64,000 nucleotides of DNA from Daphnia pulex. Lineage: Eukaryota > Arthropoda > Branchiopoda > Diplostraca > Daphniidae. The stretch is taken from the NCBI RefSeq assembly GCF_021134715.1, contig NC_060018.1, positions 9,627,501 to 9,691,500 of the forward strand, in the 5' to 3' direction. This document shows, piece by piece, positions 1 through 11,593 of this stretch. The notes under the pieces are model-generated. The model did not search any database and was not told the origin of the DNA. It worked only from the letters and a program-made list of their open reading frames with translations. Position numbers and translations under genes: made by a program. Numbering within the stretch: the first letter of the stretch is position 1; the number at the start of each line of letters is the position of its first letter.

Positions 1-830
1 ATTTTTCAAGTTTCATTTATCGTAATGAAATCGAAATTGAAAACACGAATTATAAGTTTTCCGTTTATTTCCCCTCGATTCCCCCTCACCAGTGTTGCCA
101 TATCTCAAAATCTCTTTCTTCCCTTGAACGGAAGAGTAGGGCTGTGGCCCGGGCGATGAAAACCCGGGCCACCGCCCGGGCTGAACGAAAAAAAACCCAA
201 CCCGACTCGACCCACCGAGGCATTTTTTTTAACGGGGCGGGTGACGGGTTAAACCCCCGGGTCCGCGGGCCAACCCGAGCGGTGGCGCCATCTAGTAGTC
301 ACATAGAGAAGCTTGTTATTCTCTATGCCTGCGGCCTCAAAATATTGCCGCCAAATGCTCTACGATAATTTCGTAGCATGAAAAGTAAGATAAGTGGTAG
401 AAAAGGGCGTTCAGGGGTGTTCAGAAAACAGAATTGATGTGTCACTGTTGGAAGAAGAAGATAATTAAGAAATTTAGGGAATTTTTTAAAGTTTGTAAAA
501 AAAAGTGTGTTTGACCCGATTTTTTACCCGGGCCGTTACCCGGCCGGTAAAAATTTTTTGACCCATGGGTTGGCCCGGGCCAAACCCGTTCACTCAGTTG
601 GCCCAACCCGCTCCGACCCGCGGAAGAAGAAAAACCCGTCTAAAAAACCCATAAAAAAAACCGCTAAAAACGTCCCGGGCCACAGCCCTACGGAAGAGGG
701 AGAAAGAGAAAGGGTAAATATTTTGGGATATGGCAACACTGGTGAGGGGGAATCGAGGGGAAATAAACGGAAAACTTATAATTCGTGTTTTCAATTTCGA
801 TTTCATTACGATAAATGAAACTTGAAAAAT
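1..830. mobile_element. Non-autonomous DNA element with long terminal inverted repeats
   Basis: The first ~112 bases and the last ~112 bases (about 719-830) are near-perfect reverse complements. Similarity continues less perfectly inward to about 160 bases per arm, where both arms contain the GGGCTGTGGCCCGGG motif. The interior is GC-rich and full of CCCGGGCC and AACCC words in both orientations. No transposase frame is present. The left end coincides with the window edge, so the element may extend further and no target-site duplication can be checked. It looks like a MITE or foldback element; superfamily unknown. Confidence 0.75.
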
Positions 831-1864
831 GTGATCTTATGACCACACATAGAGCTAATGCAGCTCTTTTTTTAAGAACTTTCCCACCCTATAATATTAC
901 GTAGATACCGAATGACAGGCCTCCAAAGTAAGCCCATTCCCTACTAGTCCTCTCGGCCGTACGGATACTTACGAAACGCGATAAAAAACACATATCACGT
1001 TGTTGAAAAATTCCCCAAAAAAATCACATGATACCCCGCCCTAATATTAACCTTTGAAAAAAAAATTATTGAATTCCACCGAGAATTCTATTTTTGGGAG
1101 CGTTTTGAAAAACGCGTTTCCCCTACTGATCCTCTCAGCCGTAGGGATACTTTCGGTACCCACTGTACGTTTCCAAAAATATAGTGATCGTTTCATTTTC
1201 TTTGTAATCTTTGCCTCATTTTCGAAACTTGAAACAAGCAAGCTTGAAGCAGACGACACTAATATTCTAATTAGATTAAGATATCGATACTTTATTAAAT
1301 GATTAAAAATCAATCCGTTCAAAAACGATTAAAACGAACAAAGCAGTTTTCTCACCCGCCCGAGCAGAATTTTTCCTATGAATTTTGTAGAAAAAATGCA
1401 TTTTTCGAATGGATTTATTGTTTGAAATCAATTTTGAAAATGTAAAAGAGACACGTGCATTCTGCACTTGTTTACACTATTTTACAATAAAGTAACTATA
1501 CAAATGTTCATTAAAAATGCGTTCGAAGATCCCATCAAAATCAGCAATTAATCTGTAAGGGAATACCGGCTACATGCATATTTATGACGCTTTTGGCGAT
1601 GTTTAAAGAGTATAATGATAACAGAAAAGACAAAGAGATGTTTTACTCCGGGATTCTCAAATGTATTGTCCTATTGCTTAAACTGAAACGTCATAAAATT
1701 CTTAAATGAGCAATGAAATGAGCAATTAAACACGGGATGTACTTGAGGAATCAATAACTGCTTAACACAGATGACCTGTAGACAAAAAAATGTTATTGAG
1801 CATATAGCGAGCGATAAATCAATAATTTTTGTGGTGTAGGTACAACGTACTTGTACATAAACCG
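831..1864. other. Intergenic, with a diverged direct repeat
   Basis: No gene is supportable. A ~40-bp block around 941-980 (CCCTACTAGTCCTCTCGGCC...) recurs in diverged form at about 1120-1160 (CCCTACTGATCCTCTCAGCC...). The rest is AT-rich with no convincing coding frame on either strand. Confidence 0.5.
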
Positions 1865-2626
1865 CTAATTTAGTTCAAAATTCAGGATGGCGTTGTACAG
1901 TTCTGCCATTCTGCTGTCTACAGCGAGTTGGGTTTTACGATCGGCTCTGTGCCCTTCTACCTCGTCTGGGACTTCGATTTGATTCAATTCTTTGTTTTTT
2001 AACTCGAACGACAAGATGCGACGAGCGCTTATTTGGATGGTTCCTATTAGCTCTTTGAAGTCCACTTTAGGTGCCTTATTGTTGATTTCCCGTATGATGT
2101 TAATAATAACTAATAAAAAATATATTATCAATAACAAGTTATGTGAGGACTTGAGGGAAAAACTAACCTCCCATAACTGCAATCAGATTGGTCAGATGAC
2201 CGAATCCTGGACGCCTGTCGTTTCCTCTTTTTTTCCATTGAATCTTTGATCACAATGAATTGGTGAAGAGTTTGCTCATCAACATCTTCGATATTTGATC
2301 GCGAGATGACATGGTTTTCAAGATTTTTGAAAAAAAGGCACACTATATTTAAAACAAATTGCATGGTAAGGTTAGAGTAAACATATAGGTGCTTTTATAA
2401 AATACAGCCAATCTTACCATTGCAATCGATAGATCGTTGTTGGCTAAAGCCGAATCGAGATCTTCAATTTGGTTGTAGTGTTGAAGGGGCAGCTTCACAT
2501 TAGATGTCACAAATTTTTCATAGTGGTGGAAGTGCTCCAATATAACGTCCCCAACAGTCAAATCGGCACTCTGCTGCCCGCTATTTCGTCGACCGCTACT
2601 TTTAAGTCGACTTGAAAAGGAGTTAT
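1865..2626 (-). pseudogene. DUF4806-like gene, one in-frame TGA
   Basis: Three exons on the minus strand join in phase. 2626-2418 ends ...LSIAM before GTAAGAT; the next starts with CAFF after ATAG (near 2333) and ends ...IAVMGG before GTTAGT; the last starts VIINIIREINNK after TATTAG and ends at the TAA at 1865. An acceptor at 2627-2629 shows a further exon upstream, which I could not find. The pieces LPLQHYNQIEDLDSAL, QISKMLMSKLFTNSL, KIQWKKRGNDRRPGFGHL and LTNLIAVMG follow, by memory of the family, the layout of the DUF4806 domain common in arthropods; function unknown. The frame is open except for TGA at 2252-2250, directly before SKIQWK. That may be a disabling mutation or a sequencing error. 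Family call is moderate; exon phases are well supported. Confidence 0.55.
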
Positions 2627-5075
2627 CTGTAAATGAACAATATAATGATGAATCATGACCAGCGCTTTAATATAATGAAATATGACACGGTTACAACCTG
2701 GTCACGAAGGATAAAGAGATGTTTGATGTGGAATAAATGGGCGTCTAGGCTTGTTTTGTGTGTCATAATGTGTCACGCAGCATTTGCCAGTGAACATAAG
2801 CTGCCACTAGAACTTCCTTTGAATTCCTTTTAGCATGCACAGAGAGTTAGAGTAAATCCAAAACTTTCTCGACATCTTAAATTTTCAACTTTACCTGGGA
2901 AAGTTCTTGGTATGTCGAACGATCAACAGAACTTTAAAGTTTGGCACAACAAGGCTCTTCTCAAAAGGGTTTTACCACATTTCGTGCTAATAGGCCAGTG
3001 AATCTGAAAAGAACAAAAAAAGGAAATCATAATGAGAATCTATCTGTAAAAGTTGCAGTACTACTAAGTTATGCACCAATGAATATTTTGGATCAAGAAC
3101 CTCCGATAGTTCACTAAAGACCGGCTTCTGGAGGGAAAGTATTGTGCCAAAAAAAATCGGCAACAAGACCAAATTTAGACTGGAGCTAATAGTTAGCAAT
3201 ACCAGGATTCCACACCATCAACACACGTGAAATTCAATAGATCTCACATGGGAAGCAAAATGTGGCAGCCAGCGAGTAAACTAATATGAACAAACATTCC
3301 CAGAAGTTAAGATCCAAGAAAGAGGATGGGGGACAATCGAGGAGTATTCCTTGCTGGCATCAGCATGGCTAGCATGTTTTCAGTCAGAATCTAAACAAAG
3401 CAAAAATGAAATAAATAAAATGCCGTAATAAACAGACAAATGAGCATACATTTGACACACAATGATTAGGTAATGGAGGAATACCAGCATAAAGCAATTA
3501 GATTGGGATGTTGCGTGCTCTGTGAAAAATATGTATTACATTAATGACAATATATAAATTAAGAAAGCATACCAATCTTCACCTTTTCTAGGCAGCACAT
3601 TGGAATGTTTACAATGTGTCACTAACTCCATGATAAAATAGCTTGCCAACACTCTGTGTATGTATTCGAGTCAACACTTTGGTCCAGATCCTGATTTGAC
3701 AGATAGCCAGTGCTGCCACTTCTGAAATAGCAAAGTCGTGCAGGCCTAAAAAGTCCCGAAAATCCGTCCGTTTTTTTTTTTTTTAAAAATCCTGCACTTT
3801 ATCTTGCACGATTATCTTCAAAATCCCGCAAAATCTTGCAAAAAACAACAAAAAACCCGCATAAATCTCACACGATCCAACATAATTTCCTAGTTATCCT
3901 AGTATATTTGAAGTCTTTTCTTGTCAGACAGATGACAGTAAAACATTATTCTGATACTGTTGACCGACAGTTAAAAGCTAACGACGGGAGACGGTGATGA
4001 AAGTTTTAAATTAAAATCTCGAGTTTCCAACGCTACCATTAGTTAATGGTGGCACTGGCTTTTTTTTAAGGCGTCTTTAACCATCCCTTCAGGAACTTCG
4101 ATGGATGCGCTTGAAGCTTGTTTGTTTTTCAACCATTTCTGCGCCAATATAAGACTGGAGAGGGACACATTGCGCTGAGAAACGGTCGAAGAAAAACAGT
4201 AAAGTAGTTTTGTCTGGGAAAATACGCAAGAAAGCATTCTTAGTTTGCATTTTTGAAATCTATATGCTGTACATGTTTTACAAAGACGAGAGGCATAAGG
4301 TGCATCTGCATTTCTGTAGTTAATGCAACGACCAAAGTAGAGTTAGTAATACAGTCATATGTATCGGTGAAGAAGTTAGCGCACAGCGTTTCTGTTCTTA
4401 AAGTCTAAGGTTCAACCCTAGTCACAGACATAATTTTATCGTCGAATAACGTTGAACAACCTGCTAATCTAACAACAGTCGGCGGTTGCGAAGGTAACTA
4501 CGGTTACTTCGTATGAAGCGTTTCTCAACTTATAAGTAGCTAAGTAGCCCTCTTTTGAACGAGTGTATGTTAATATCTTAAAGTATTTATTACACACATT
4601 TGCCATTAAACTTTCCAAATTTTATTCGTCTTTTTCACATCAAGAAAAACGCGAAAATGAACGGTTTCCCAACAGTTAAAATATTCATTTTTTTACTATT
4701 TTTCCAAACGCAATGGTTCTTGGACAGAAAGATTCTGCTCGGGCCGCTTTCGCTAAACGGATGGGAATTATTCAAATATTAATTAGTTCGTCTCCCCCTA
4801 CCACAGACAAAAGATAACAGTAACAAATTTAATCCATTATTTCTCTATTTGTTTTCCAATCCCAAAGTTTCCCAACAATTTTTAGACGTAAACAAAGAGT
4901 GTGTATTATTGTTTGCAACAACGTCAAAACGGTGTATTACATTTCACGCAAAAGTAAACCAATGAATAAGTCAAAGCAGGAAGACGCGGTCCAAAAGTCC
5001 AAGTGTTGTTGCACCCCAAAAATGTCAAAGAAAAGTATTGGTGAAACCTCCTTGTCGTGAGTTGCAGGTTCTTAT
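2627..5075. other. Intergenic, two weak coding-like stretches
   Basis: On the plus strand 2834-3001 is a 55-codon frame opened by a TTTTAG acceptor-like site and closed by TGA, with ordinary protein composition. On the minus strand about 4046-4350 is open and ends ...VPEGMVKDALKKSQCHH. Neither has a recognised homologue or a convincing partner exon. Around 3745-3880 the sequence repeats short AAAATCC(C/T)GCA words next to a T-run. Nothing else is supportable. Confidence 0.3.
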
Positions 5076-5636
5076 TCAGTGACGGTAGGAATAAGAATAA
5101 GACGATGGTGAAAAGTGGCCATGGTAATAAGAATGCTGGCGATAAGGATATCCACCGTAGTTGTTTCCACGATGAGATCCCCACCCGGGGTAATAGGTTT
5201 CCTGCGTCGCCTGGTCTTGGCTGGCGTCACGACGTCCACGATGGTGCCCGTAGTGGTGACGATAATAAGATGGGCGTGGATAACGACCATAGTAGCCACG
5301 ATTGTGCCATTCGTTGACATCCTGATCAGCATCACCAATTTTGGCAGCTCCTTCCGTTTTCTTTTCATCGATGGATCGTCGTCCACGCCAGTATCCGTGT
5401 CCATAGTAGCCATAAGGGTTGTAATAGTGGCCGTAGTAAGTACGGCGATTCCATTCGGCGACGCTCTGGTCAGGAAGAACTTGGACGTTGGTGCTGAGAT
5501 CCGCTTCCGGTTGCTCGGCGGCGGCCAGAGCCAACAGAGAGGCCAATAACAGGATCTATAAACCAAGCAGATATCAAGTCAATTCAAGTGAAAATATAAT
5601 CAAGAAATATTGAAAAAAACTCACCAAGAATTTCAT
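5076..5636 (-). CDS. Secreted Tyr/Gly-rich WRGRR-motif protein 1
   Basis: Two exons: 5636-5625 encodes MKFL before GTGAGT, and 5555-5076 encodes the rest after TATAG (163 aa in all). The start is fixed by the signal peptide MKFLILLLASLLALAAAE. The mature part alternates acidic spacers (ADLSTNVQVLPDQSVAEW; GDADQDVNEW) with basic Tyr/Gly/His-rich modules (YYGHYYNPYGYYGHGYW; YYGRYPRPSYYRHHYGHH). Each of the first two modules ends in RGRR, a furin-type R-x-R-R site. The four-codon first exon is typical of arthropod cuticle and other secreted proteins. It has close paralogues at 9521 and 12505. Role not known: cuticle component or a precursor of several basic peptides are both possible. No chitin-binding R&R consensus was seen. 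Gene model is firm, function inferred. Confidence 0.85.
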
Positions 5637-5686
5637 TTTCGATCGCGGAAAATGGATGAGCCTGGCAAGCTGCTGGTCAGTTGAGG

Positions 5687-5724
5687 AACTGATGCTGCTG
5701 GATCGATTCGCTGGACTATTTATA
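5687..5724 (-). promoter_or_regulatory. Core promoter: TATAAATA and TCAGTT initiator
   Basis: On the minus strand TATAAATA lies at 5724-5717 and TCAGTT at 5692-5687; first T of the TATA box to the initiator A is 34 bases. The ATG follows about 50 bases later. The same initiator neighbourhood (GCTGCTGGTCAGTTGAGGAA on the plus strand) recurs before the paralogue at 9974. Confidence 0.75.
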
Positions 5725-6764
5725 CAAAATGCTGCGCCTTGAAACGGAAACTAAACGAAATCAATTGAAAAACCTCACACGATAAACCTTGAAATTGGAG
5801 TTGACTGCCATTTGTCGGGACTCTGCCAGAACGAAATGAGAGTCGATGAAAACATTTCGGGTTAACGTGCGTGTAAAAGATTGTCCAGTGAAAATGAAAC
5901 GAGTATTACTTACATAACAATATTGACGTGGTCTTTGACTCGTCTAAACAAAGTCATTGTCGGCAGTCGCCCTTCACGGATGGTGGTCGTCGTTTCTGCT
6001 CATTAAATAACGACAAGTCGCAGGAGTCACACGACAATTGCCGGCGTTCATTCATCCGTGTCTTGGCAAATAACTCGGTTCCTCCTCCAGCAGCAAGTGT
6101 GCAAGACTTGGTAAAGTTTCCCACTAAAACAAATGAAACCGAAAGTTTTCTTTTCAGGTGTTTAGTCTTCTAAATAAAGCAATTAAGATGGAATCAGAAG
6201 TTGTATCATGTACAGGTTGGATAGCCGAATCACTAAAGGCGCCGAGTTCCACGGAATTGTGACGGTGTTCGAGTCTGATTGCGATCGATACAAGCGATGA
6301 TGTGAAACTGTTAGATGAAGGTCTATGATTACACCAAAAAATATTACCAACTGTACGAACCACTGAGCTTGAATCAAAACCTAATTTTACAAAAATTAAA
6401 TTAGAAGAAAAAGAAAATAATTTTTCAGGTTAAAAAGTTGGGACGGGAGAGGTTTGGCAAGTAAAAGATTACACAACAGGGTCAGTCGTGTAATGAAGAT
6501 TTTCAATAAATGTCATGTACAATGGCGGATGCGATGTTCAGCAGTTCAAATGTTAAGAAATCAATACAGGACGAGCAAAAGTGAGAAACGAGCAAAAGGA
6601 GTCCGACAGGAAGAGTCGAATGAAAGTCCTGGGTCAGAGTAAGGGAGGAGAAGAAGATTGAATTAATGAAATGGGATTATGTGTGTGCTCCTGAGTTAAA
6701 ATAATAATTAAAAAAAAAAGATATTTCAGCTAAAATCCTGGTTTCAGCAAGCGAACGATTCAGA
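5725..6764. other. Intergenic between WRGRR gene 1 and the KH/SAM gene
   Basis: Contains the distal upstream DNA of the gene starting at 5636 and the 3' flank of the gene ending at 6765. No convincing coding frame, RNA gene or repeat was recognised. Confidence 0.5.
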
Positions 6765-8732
6765 TTACATGCGCAACTCTAAAATAAATCGAATAAAACC
6801 TGTAAATTAATTTTGATTCATTTAGGAAAGATGTAATACAACTCACCCTGAATGGCATTGAGCAATATTTTGCGAGCCCCGAACGAAGTGACGCCGATGC
6901 TGATGAGGTCCTCATCCTTTAAAGTTGTAAACATCGCCATGTCGATTTCATTTCTCAAAAAGAGATCTGTAAAAAAATACAAAATGAGAAATGCAATTAT
7001 TCAATTCAAAACAATGAAAATTAAATTTCTTACCCGAGTAGTGAGATAAACCGACAGTCCCCAAAAAGTCGGAGAGGTGACGCGACGAGTTCGGGTCGAA
7101 TCTTGCGGCTGTTAGCGATGCGGGAATGCACGACTCGTTCGAAGCACCTGCCAGGTACAAGCGTGAATAAACAAATTCCAAGACAAATAACTAATTAAAG
7201 GAAGAAACTCACAGGGTGAAGAGACGCTTGCGGAAGAGAGGCTGCAATCTGCGGTGCTGATTGGCGATTGCGGATTTCCCACTACGATTCCGTTCAGCTG
7301 CAGAGGAGGACTGGTGCTACGCTGGACTTGTACAAATGACAACTCTTGTAACAGTTTCTTTGTAGTCGGAACTAGAAGATACAATTAACAATTAAGATCA
7401 ATTTTTAAGTTAAATAAATCCATGGGCAAATTTACGGAAGGTATTGTGAACTAAATCTGCACGATGAAACCAAATGGGAGGCAAATTTGGCACGACGGCG
7501 TGGCTGACGGGCAGATCTAGGCAGCGTCTCAACATCTCGTACAAATTACCTTATCAAAAAAGCCTTTTTAATCACAATTAATTAAAATGTATTGGCATGA
7601 CTTACGTGCATTCAATTCGTACGAAGTGAGTCGGACCGTCAGTAGGGAACCCACGGCGGAACGTTCGACGTGAAACAAAACATCCATTTCTTGAGCTTCA
7701 GTCAGGAGGCAAGGATTGATACGATCCGACGATAATTGGACCATCAATTGCATCGGCAAAAGTCCCTTCCCAACCAGTAGAAAATTGATCAGAAAAATGT
7801 TGCAACAATTTAAGAAAAGATTGAAAACGACTTACAGTGAGAAAAGTACTGGCGGCGTAAACGGAATCGACACTAGGGCCACGGATCCAGATGCAATACT
7901 TTTTCGGCAGCTCCTTCAAGTTGGAAATATCCGGGATTCGGATTCCGGTTCCGGTTTCGGCAGCGATTTTGTCAATGTGGTCGTGAATAAGCCACACGTG
8001 GTCAAACGACGTTTCGATTTTCATCCCCATCGATTCCTGCCATTAATCGGATTATTTCAAGGAAATAACATTTTCATCTTTTAGTTTTTTTGGTACCAAT
8101 TGGGTCTGTGTCATTCGACCGAAAAATGTCACTGCTTCCTTGAGACGTTGAATGCGATGGTGTTGGCCACGGATGTTCACCTGACAGTTGAGACCGTCGA
8201 TTTTCGGGTAGAAACGCAACAGGACGCCATAAGTGGTGGAGAAGAAACTTTCTAGGGACGTTTGGCCGATGGATGCAATCCGTTCATTGCTGCAATCGAT
8301 AATAATTTCGACGGGAATATCCATCTAGAATATATACGAGAAGAACATGTTTTCAAGACAATGGCAAATCAAAATGACCGACTGGTGGTGGATGACTCAC
8401 CCGAATGCGAGTCCGAGCTTGTTCGATGTTGGCCATGGGTCCTCGAATGATGACGTTGTTGCACTTGTACTCTCCGACAATGCGATTACGATCAGGGAAA
8501 TGAATACGAGTCCCTGACTCGTCCATCACGCGGTTCACATTTTGCCCAGATCTGCCGATGAGATGCGAATGGTAAGGATAACTCACCTCCATCGACAATG
8601 TGGCTGCTGGAGTCTGAAATCATTTCAACAATCGTTTCTTTTATCAAGAAACACACAATAACAATTAAAGTGAAAGGAATTAAATTTTTAACTTACCAAA
8701 ATGCCGGATGCAGAGCTGCTGAGAGATTCCAT
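6765..8732 (-). CDS. Compact Bicaudal-C-like KH/SAM protein
   Basis: Ten exons join in one frame: 8732-8697, 8613-8401, 8324-8097, 8036-7836, 7765-7606, 7549-7436, 7371-7213, 7147-7034, 6966-6847, 6778-6765 (1359 nt, 452 aa). Bicaudal-C proteins bind mRNA through KH domains, polymerise through SAM and repress or localise transcripts. KH2-like domain at residues ~20-83 has the RNA-binding loop GRSG and IHFPDRNR. KH-like 84-157. KH3-like 161-226 keeps IRIPD but has LIHDHIDK where GxxG is expected. KH-like 227-290; linker; SAM ~395-450 (LSDFLGTVGLSHYS, GVTSFGARKILLNAIQ). Known family members are roughly 900-1000 aa with an extra N-terminal KH1; that KH and most of the linker are absent here. An unseen upstream exon cannot be excluded, but the ATG at 8732 precedes a good donor. 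Probably a diverged paralogue, not the orthologue. Confidence 0.85.
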
Positions 8733-9520
8733 GCCGAGGTGTTGAGCCAACGAAAGAACAAGAGCGAGTGAGGTCTCACATACAACGACTCGACGGTCAT
8801 GTAAGGTCAGACCAGCTGATCGATCAAGGTCAAACGGGGGGGGGGGTCTTGAAAGTTAAATGGTCATGAACTTGCCTTCTCACATACGTCTTAACGCCCC
8901 TCTTCAACGAGTGTGGAATTGCCCAGTGGCTGTTTTAGATGCCCGACGGCCTTTTCTAAAGTGACGCAACAGTTTAGCGGTGACGACATGTGAACGTTGG
9001 CGATTGTTCGGTGTGTGTGTGAACATTTTCATTACGATCGGTAAGTTTACATCTGAGACTAACTTTGATAAGTTTCTTTTAGATTAGATTTCTGTTTTGA
9101 ACATTATCTTTTAACATGCTAGGCCTAAATCTGAAATGTCAAATCTAATTAATTCTATAGCCTTAAGTGAATTATTTAACTCCCTTTGGGCCACAGTAAA
9201 TGATGCTGTTAATGAGCTCTCTAAATTCTATACCTTTTCCTAAGGCATACAATTTAATACGATTTAAATGATTTCATTTCGAATATCAAAGAAATTATTG
9301 CTGAAAGAAATTTATTAAAAGAAAATTCAAAGGCAATATGACAAAACACCTTTAGCAGATCCAGTTTCCAGAGTTGAAACAACATTTTGAAGCGTAATAT
9401 TATGACGGAATTGCCAAGTGAAATTTCAAATTCCAGTTAGGTCAACAATGGGAGGTAATAAAACATTATCGATAGCCATACATATAGAACCCACTACTCG
9501 TATAGATTTGAATGTTATTT
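8733..9520. other. Intergenic upstream of the KH/SAM gene
   Basis: Holds the presumed promoter and 5' UTR of the minus-strand gene starting at 8732, a G-run near 8837, and a plus-strand GTAAGT donor-like site at 9042 preceded by unidentified sequence. A short plus-strand frame near 9134-9241 (MSNLINSIALSELFNSLW) is not identifiable. Confidence 0.4.
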
Positions 9521-9974
9521 CTAATGCCACGAATAGCCACGCCAGTATTTGCCGTATCCGTAGTTGCGATAACCGTAGGGATTGTAGTAGCCGTAATAGC
9601 CACGACGGCGGTGCTCGTTAGCGTCTTGGTCGACGACGGGATTATTAGCTTCCGCTTCCGGTTGCTGGATGTCTTCATCAGCGGATGAGCGTCGGCCACG
9701 CCAATGTTTGCCGTATCTGTAGGGGTTGTAGTAGCCGTAGGGATTGTAATAGTGGCCAAAGTAACGGCGACTGTGCCAGTCATCGACGTCCAGATCGGCT
9801 GGAGCTTCGATGTTGGTGTTGAGATCCGCATCATCCGGTTTATTCTCGTCAACGGCAGCGGCCACAGCCATCAAACAAACCAACACAATCTGAATAGGTG
9901 AACAGAAATAATTAACTTTAAATTTGTTTTTAAATAATAATCTAGAATTAAATTGGACTCACCACGAATTTCAT
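9521..9974 (-). CDS. Secreted Tyr/Gly-rich WRGRR-motif protein 2
   Basis: Two exons: 9974-9963 encodes MKFV before GTGAGT; 9889-9521 follows a TTCAG acceptor (126 aa). Signal peptide MKFVIVLVCLMAVAAAV. Acidic spacers (DDADLNTNIEAPADLDVDDW; EANNPVVDQDANE) alternate with basic aromatic modules (YFGHYYNPYGYYNPYRYG; YYGYYNPYGYRNYGYG). The first module ends HWRGRRSS; the second ends the protein as KYWRGYSWH, so only one R-G-R-R site is present. Paralogue of the genes at 5076 and 12505, same strand and exon layout. Function as for protein 1: cuticle protein or secreted peptide precursor. Gene model is firm. Confidence 0.85.
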
Positions 9975-10029
9975 TTTAGTTCGCTTACAAGTGGAGGAGC
10001 TTATTGGCAAAGCTGCTGGTCAGTTGAGG

Positions 10030-10069
10030 AACTGTTGCTGCTGGACTGTTTATAGCTCGACTATTTATA
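10030..10069 (-). promoter_or_regulatory. Core promoter: TATAAATA and ACAGTT initiator-like site
   Basis: Minus-strand TATAAATA at 10069-10062 and ACAGTT at 10035-10030, 36 bases from first T to the initiator A. A second TATAAACA lies at 10054-10047, closer to the start site, so which box is used is open. Flanking sequence is shared with the promoter of the gene at 5636. Confidence 0.6.
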
Positions 10070-11037
10070 CTTGCACAAGGTGCCACGCCTCGAAACCGGA
10101 AGTACTATTATGGCTGTAAGAAGAAGAATCACACGATAAAATTTTTTGCTTCTTCTTCTCATTATGGGTTTAGCCTTTTTTCCAACCACAAAATCGAGTC
10201 GGTCAAAACAACCAAAGTGAAGAAAGTTCGTCTAGTACATGACTGGGAAAAGTGGTCAGCGGGAGGTGTAATTTTCGGGAATTAAAAAACAAAAGCAGCG
10301 AGTCCCATCAATGATGTCCTTCATGGATAAATAGTCTCCTTGGCACCCATCGGAGCTGTATCTAAATGTTTTTGTGTTTTTATATAACCGGAAAATTGCC
10401 GTGTATGTTTAGACTGAGGTTTATCTGTTGACAAATGTGTACTACGCCTGCTGCCATAAAACATGATTGGATGGTTGAGTGATGGCAGTAAAAAGCCAAC
10501 TGACACAGGCAAGCGTCAATTCAATTTGGGCTGTTATATTATTATTCCATTACTACTTCGGTTATTTTCGCATTTATAATTTGAAGGAGGATCCATTTAG
10601 CAGACGAGTCAAAACATACTTTCGAGCAATGTGGGCAAATTAGGCGAGTTACTGCAATTATCCAAGAGCTAAATAATCGAGTCTAATATCGTGCAGCGCA
10701 TATGACCTTCACCGGGCGCTGTTGTTGCGCAGTTGTGTCTAGGCGTTCCCATAACCGTTTCATCCGTTAAATATGAGGAAAAGTTGGAGCCAACAGCCAA
10801 TTTTTTCTTTTCCCAGCAGAGAACCATCATGACACTCTGTTGATGTATTGATTGCAGTCACGAATATACAACGAAATGGATCGAAGGGTGTGGGATACAT
10901 AGCTGGAACTGTAGGGCATTTGTCATCAGAATTATCGTTTTATTATTGACCTTTATTGATAAAGCAGATAGCGTAGAGAGTAGCGAATAATCTAACTTGA
11001 AATAAAGTGGAGAAAGGCTATAAGGCACAGTCCAATC
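10070..11037. other. Intergenic, no feature recognised
   Basis: No convincing frame, repeat or RNA gene between the promoter of the gene at 9974 and the 3' end of the gene at 11038. Short open frames here lack coding character. Confidence 0.5.
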
Positions 11038-11507
11038 TTACAAGCATTCGACGATGAGAATCTTTTGACAGCTGTGACTGCTGTGCGCTATGTCTGTTGA
11101 CAGTTTTCGGTCGAGATTCGACCCTGGCATCATTCTGTCAATATTTAAAGGATGAATTTGGTCGATAGTCAAAGGAGGGATCCTGTCCAGATTGGGCGGA
11201 GAAATCCTGTCGATACTCGACGGATGGAATCGGTCGGCGCTCGACAGAATTCTTGGCGACGAGCGGAGATTCGCCCAATAATCATCGGATGACTGAGGCG
11301 ATTCGGGTACACGATGCCAATTAGTTTCCGTGTGCATCTTTCCAGCAGGGGGCCGATCGGTGAAAACAGACGCGCCGTTTATTCCCGCCGCAATGCCGAA
11401 GCAAACTAATAAGGAAATCTAAAGCACATATAATCACGAGGAAATAAAAAGAGAAATTCAATTATTATTCCTGGTCAAGATCAAATTAAACTCACCACAA
11501 TTGTCAT
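11038..11507 (-). CDS. Small secreted protein with DRI-x-P octad repeats
   Basis: Two exons: 11507-11496 encodes MTIV before GTGAGT; 11418-11038 follows a TTTAG acceptor (130 aa). Residues 1-20 are a signal peptide with likely cleavage after GINGA. After an unremarkable stretch rich in S, P and W, residues ~65-109 repeat an eight-residue unit of the form [I/L]-D-R-[I/M]-x-P-x-[N/T/S] about five times (IDRISPPN, LDRIPPLT, IDQIHPLN, IDRMMPGSN). The tail HSCQKILIVECL has two Cys. No homologue is recognised. The four-codon first exon, phase-0 intron, promoter type and strand match the three Tyr/Gly-rich genes around it, suggesting a common origin or co-regulation, although the mature sequences are unlike. 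Confidence 0.75.
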
Positions 11508-11563
11508 GATTGAGCTAGCGCGATGTAAGTGTCCCGAGTCAACCAACCTGCGAAAAAGTGATG

Positions 11564-11593
11564 CTGATTGAGTCCATCTCGACTGCTTTTATA
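11564..11593 (-). promoter_or_regulatory. Core promoter: TATAAAAG and TCAG initiator
   Basis: Minus-strand TATAAAAG at 11593-11586 and TCAG at 11567-11564, 28 bases from first T to the initiator A; the ATG at 11507 follows about 58 bases later. Confidence 0.65.

Noticed and set aside
144..818. Arg/Pro-rich frames inside the first element
   Set aside because: They follow from the CCCGGGCC/AACCC word repeats and occur on both strands; no transposase motif.
5057..5566. Long plus- and minus-strand frames overlapping WRGRR gene 1
   Set aside because: Shadow frames of a repetitive coding exon; the chosen frame has a signal peptide, spliced start and paralogues.
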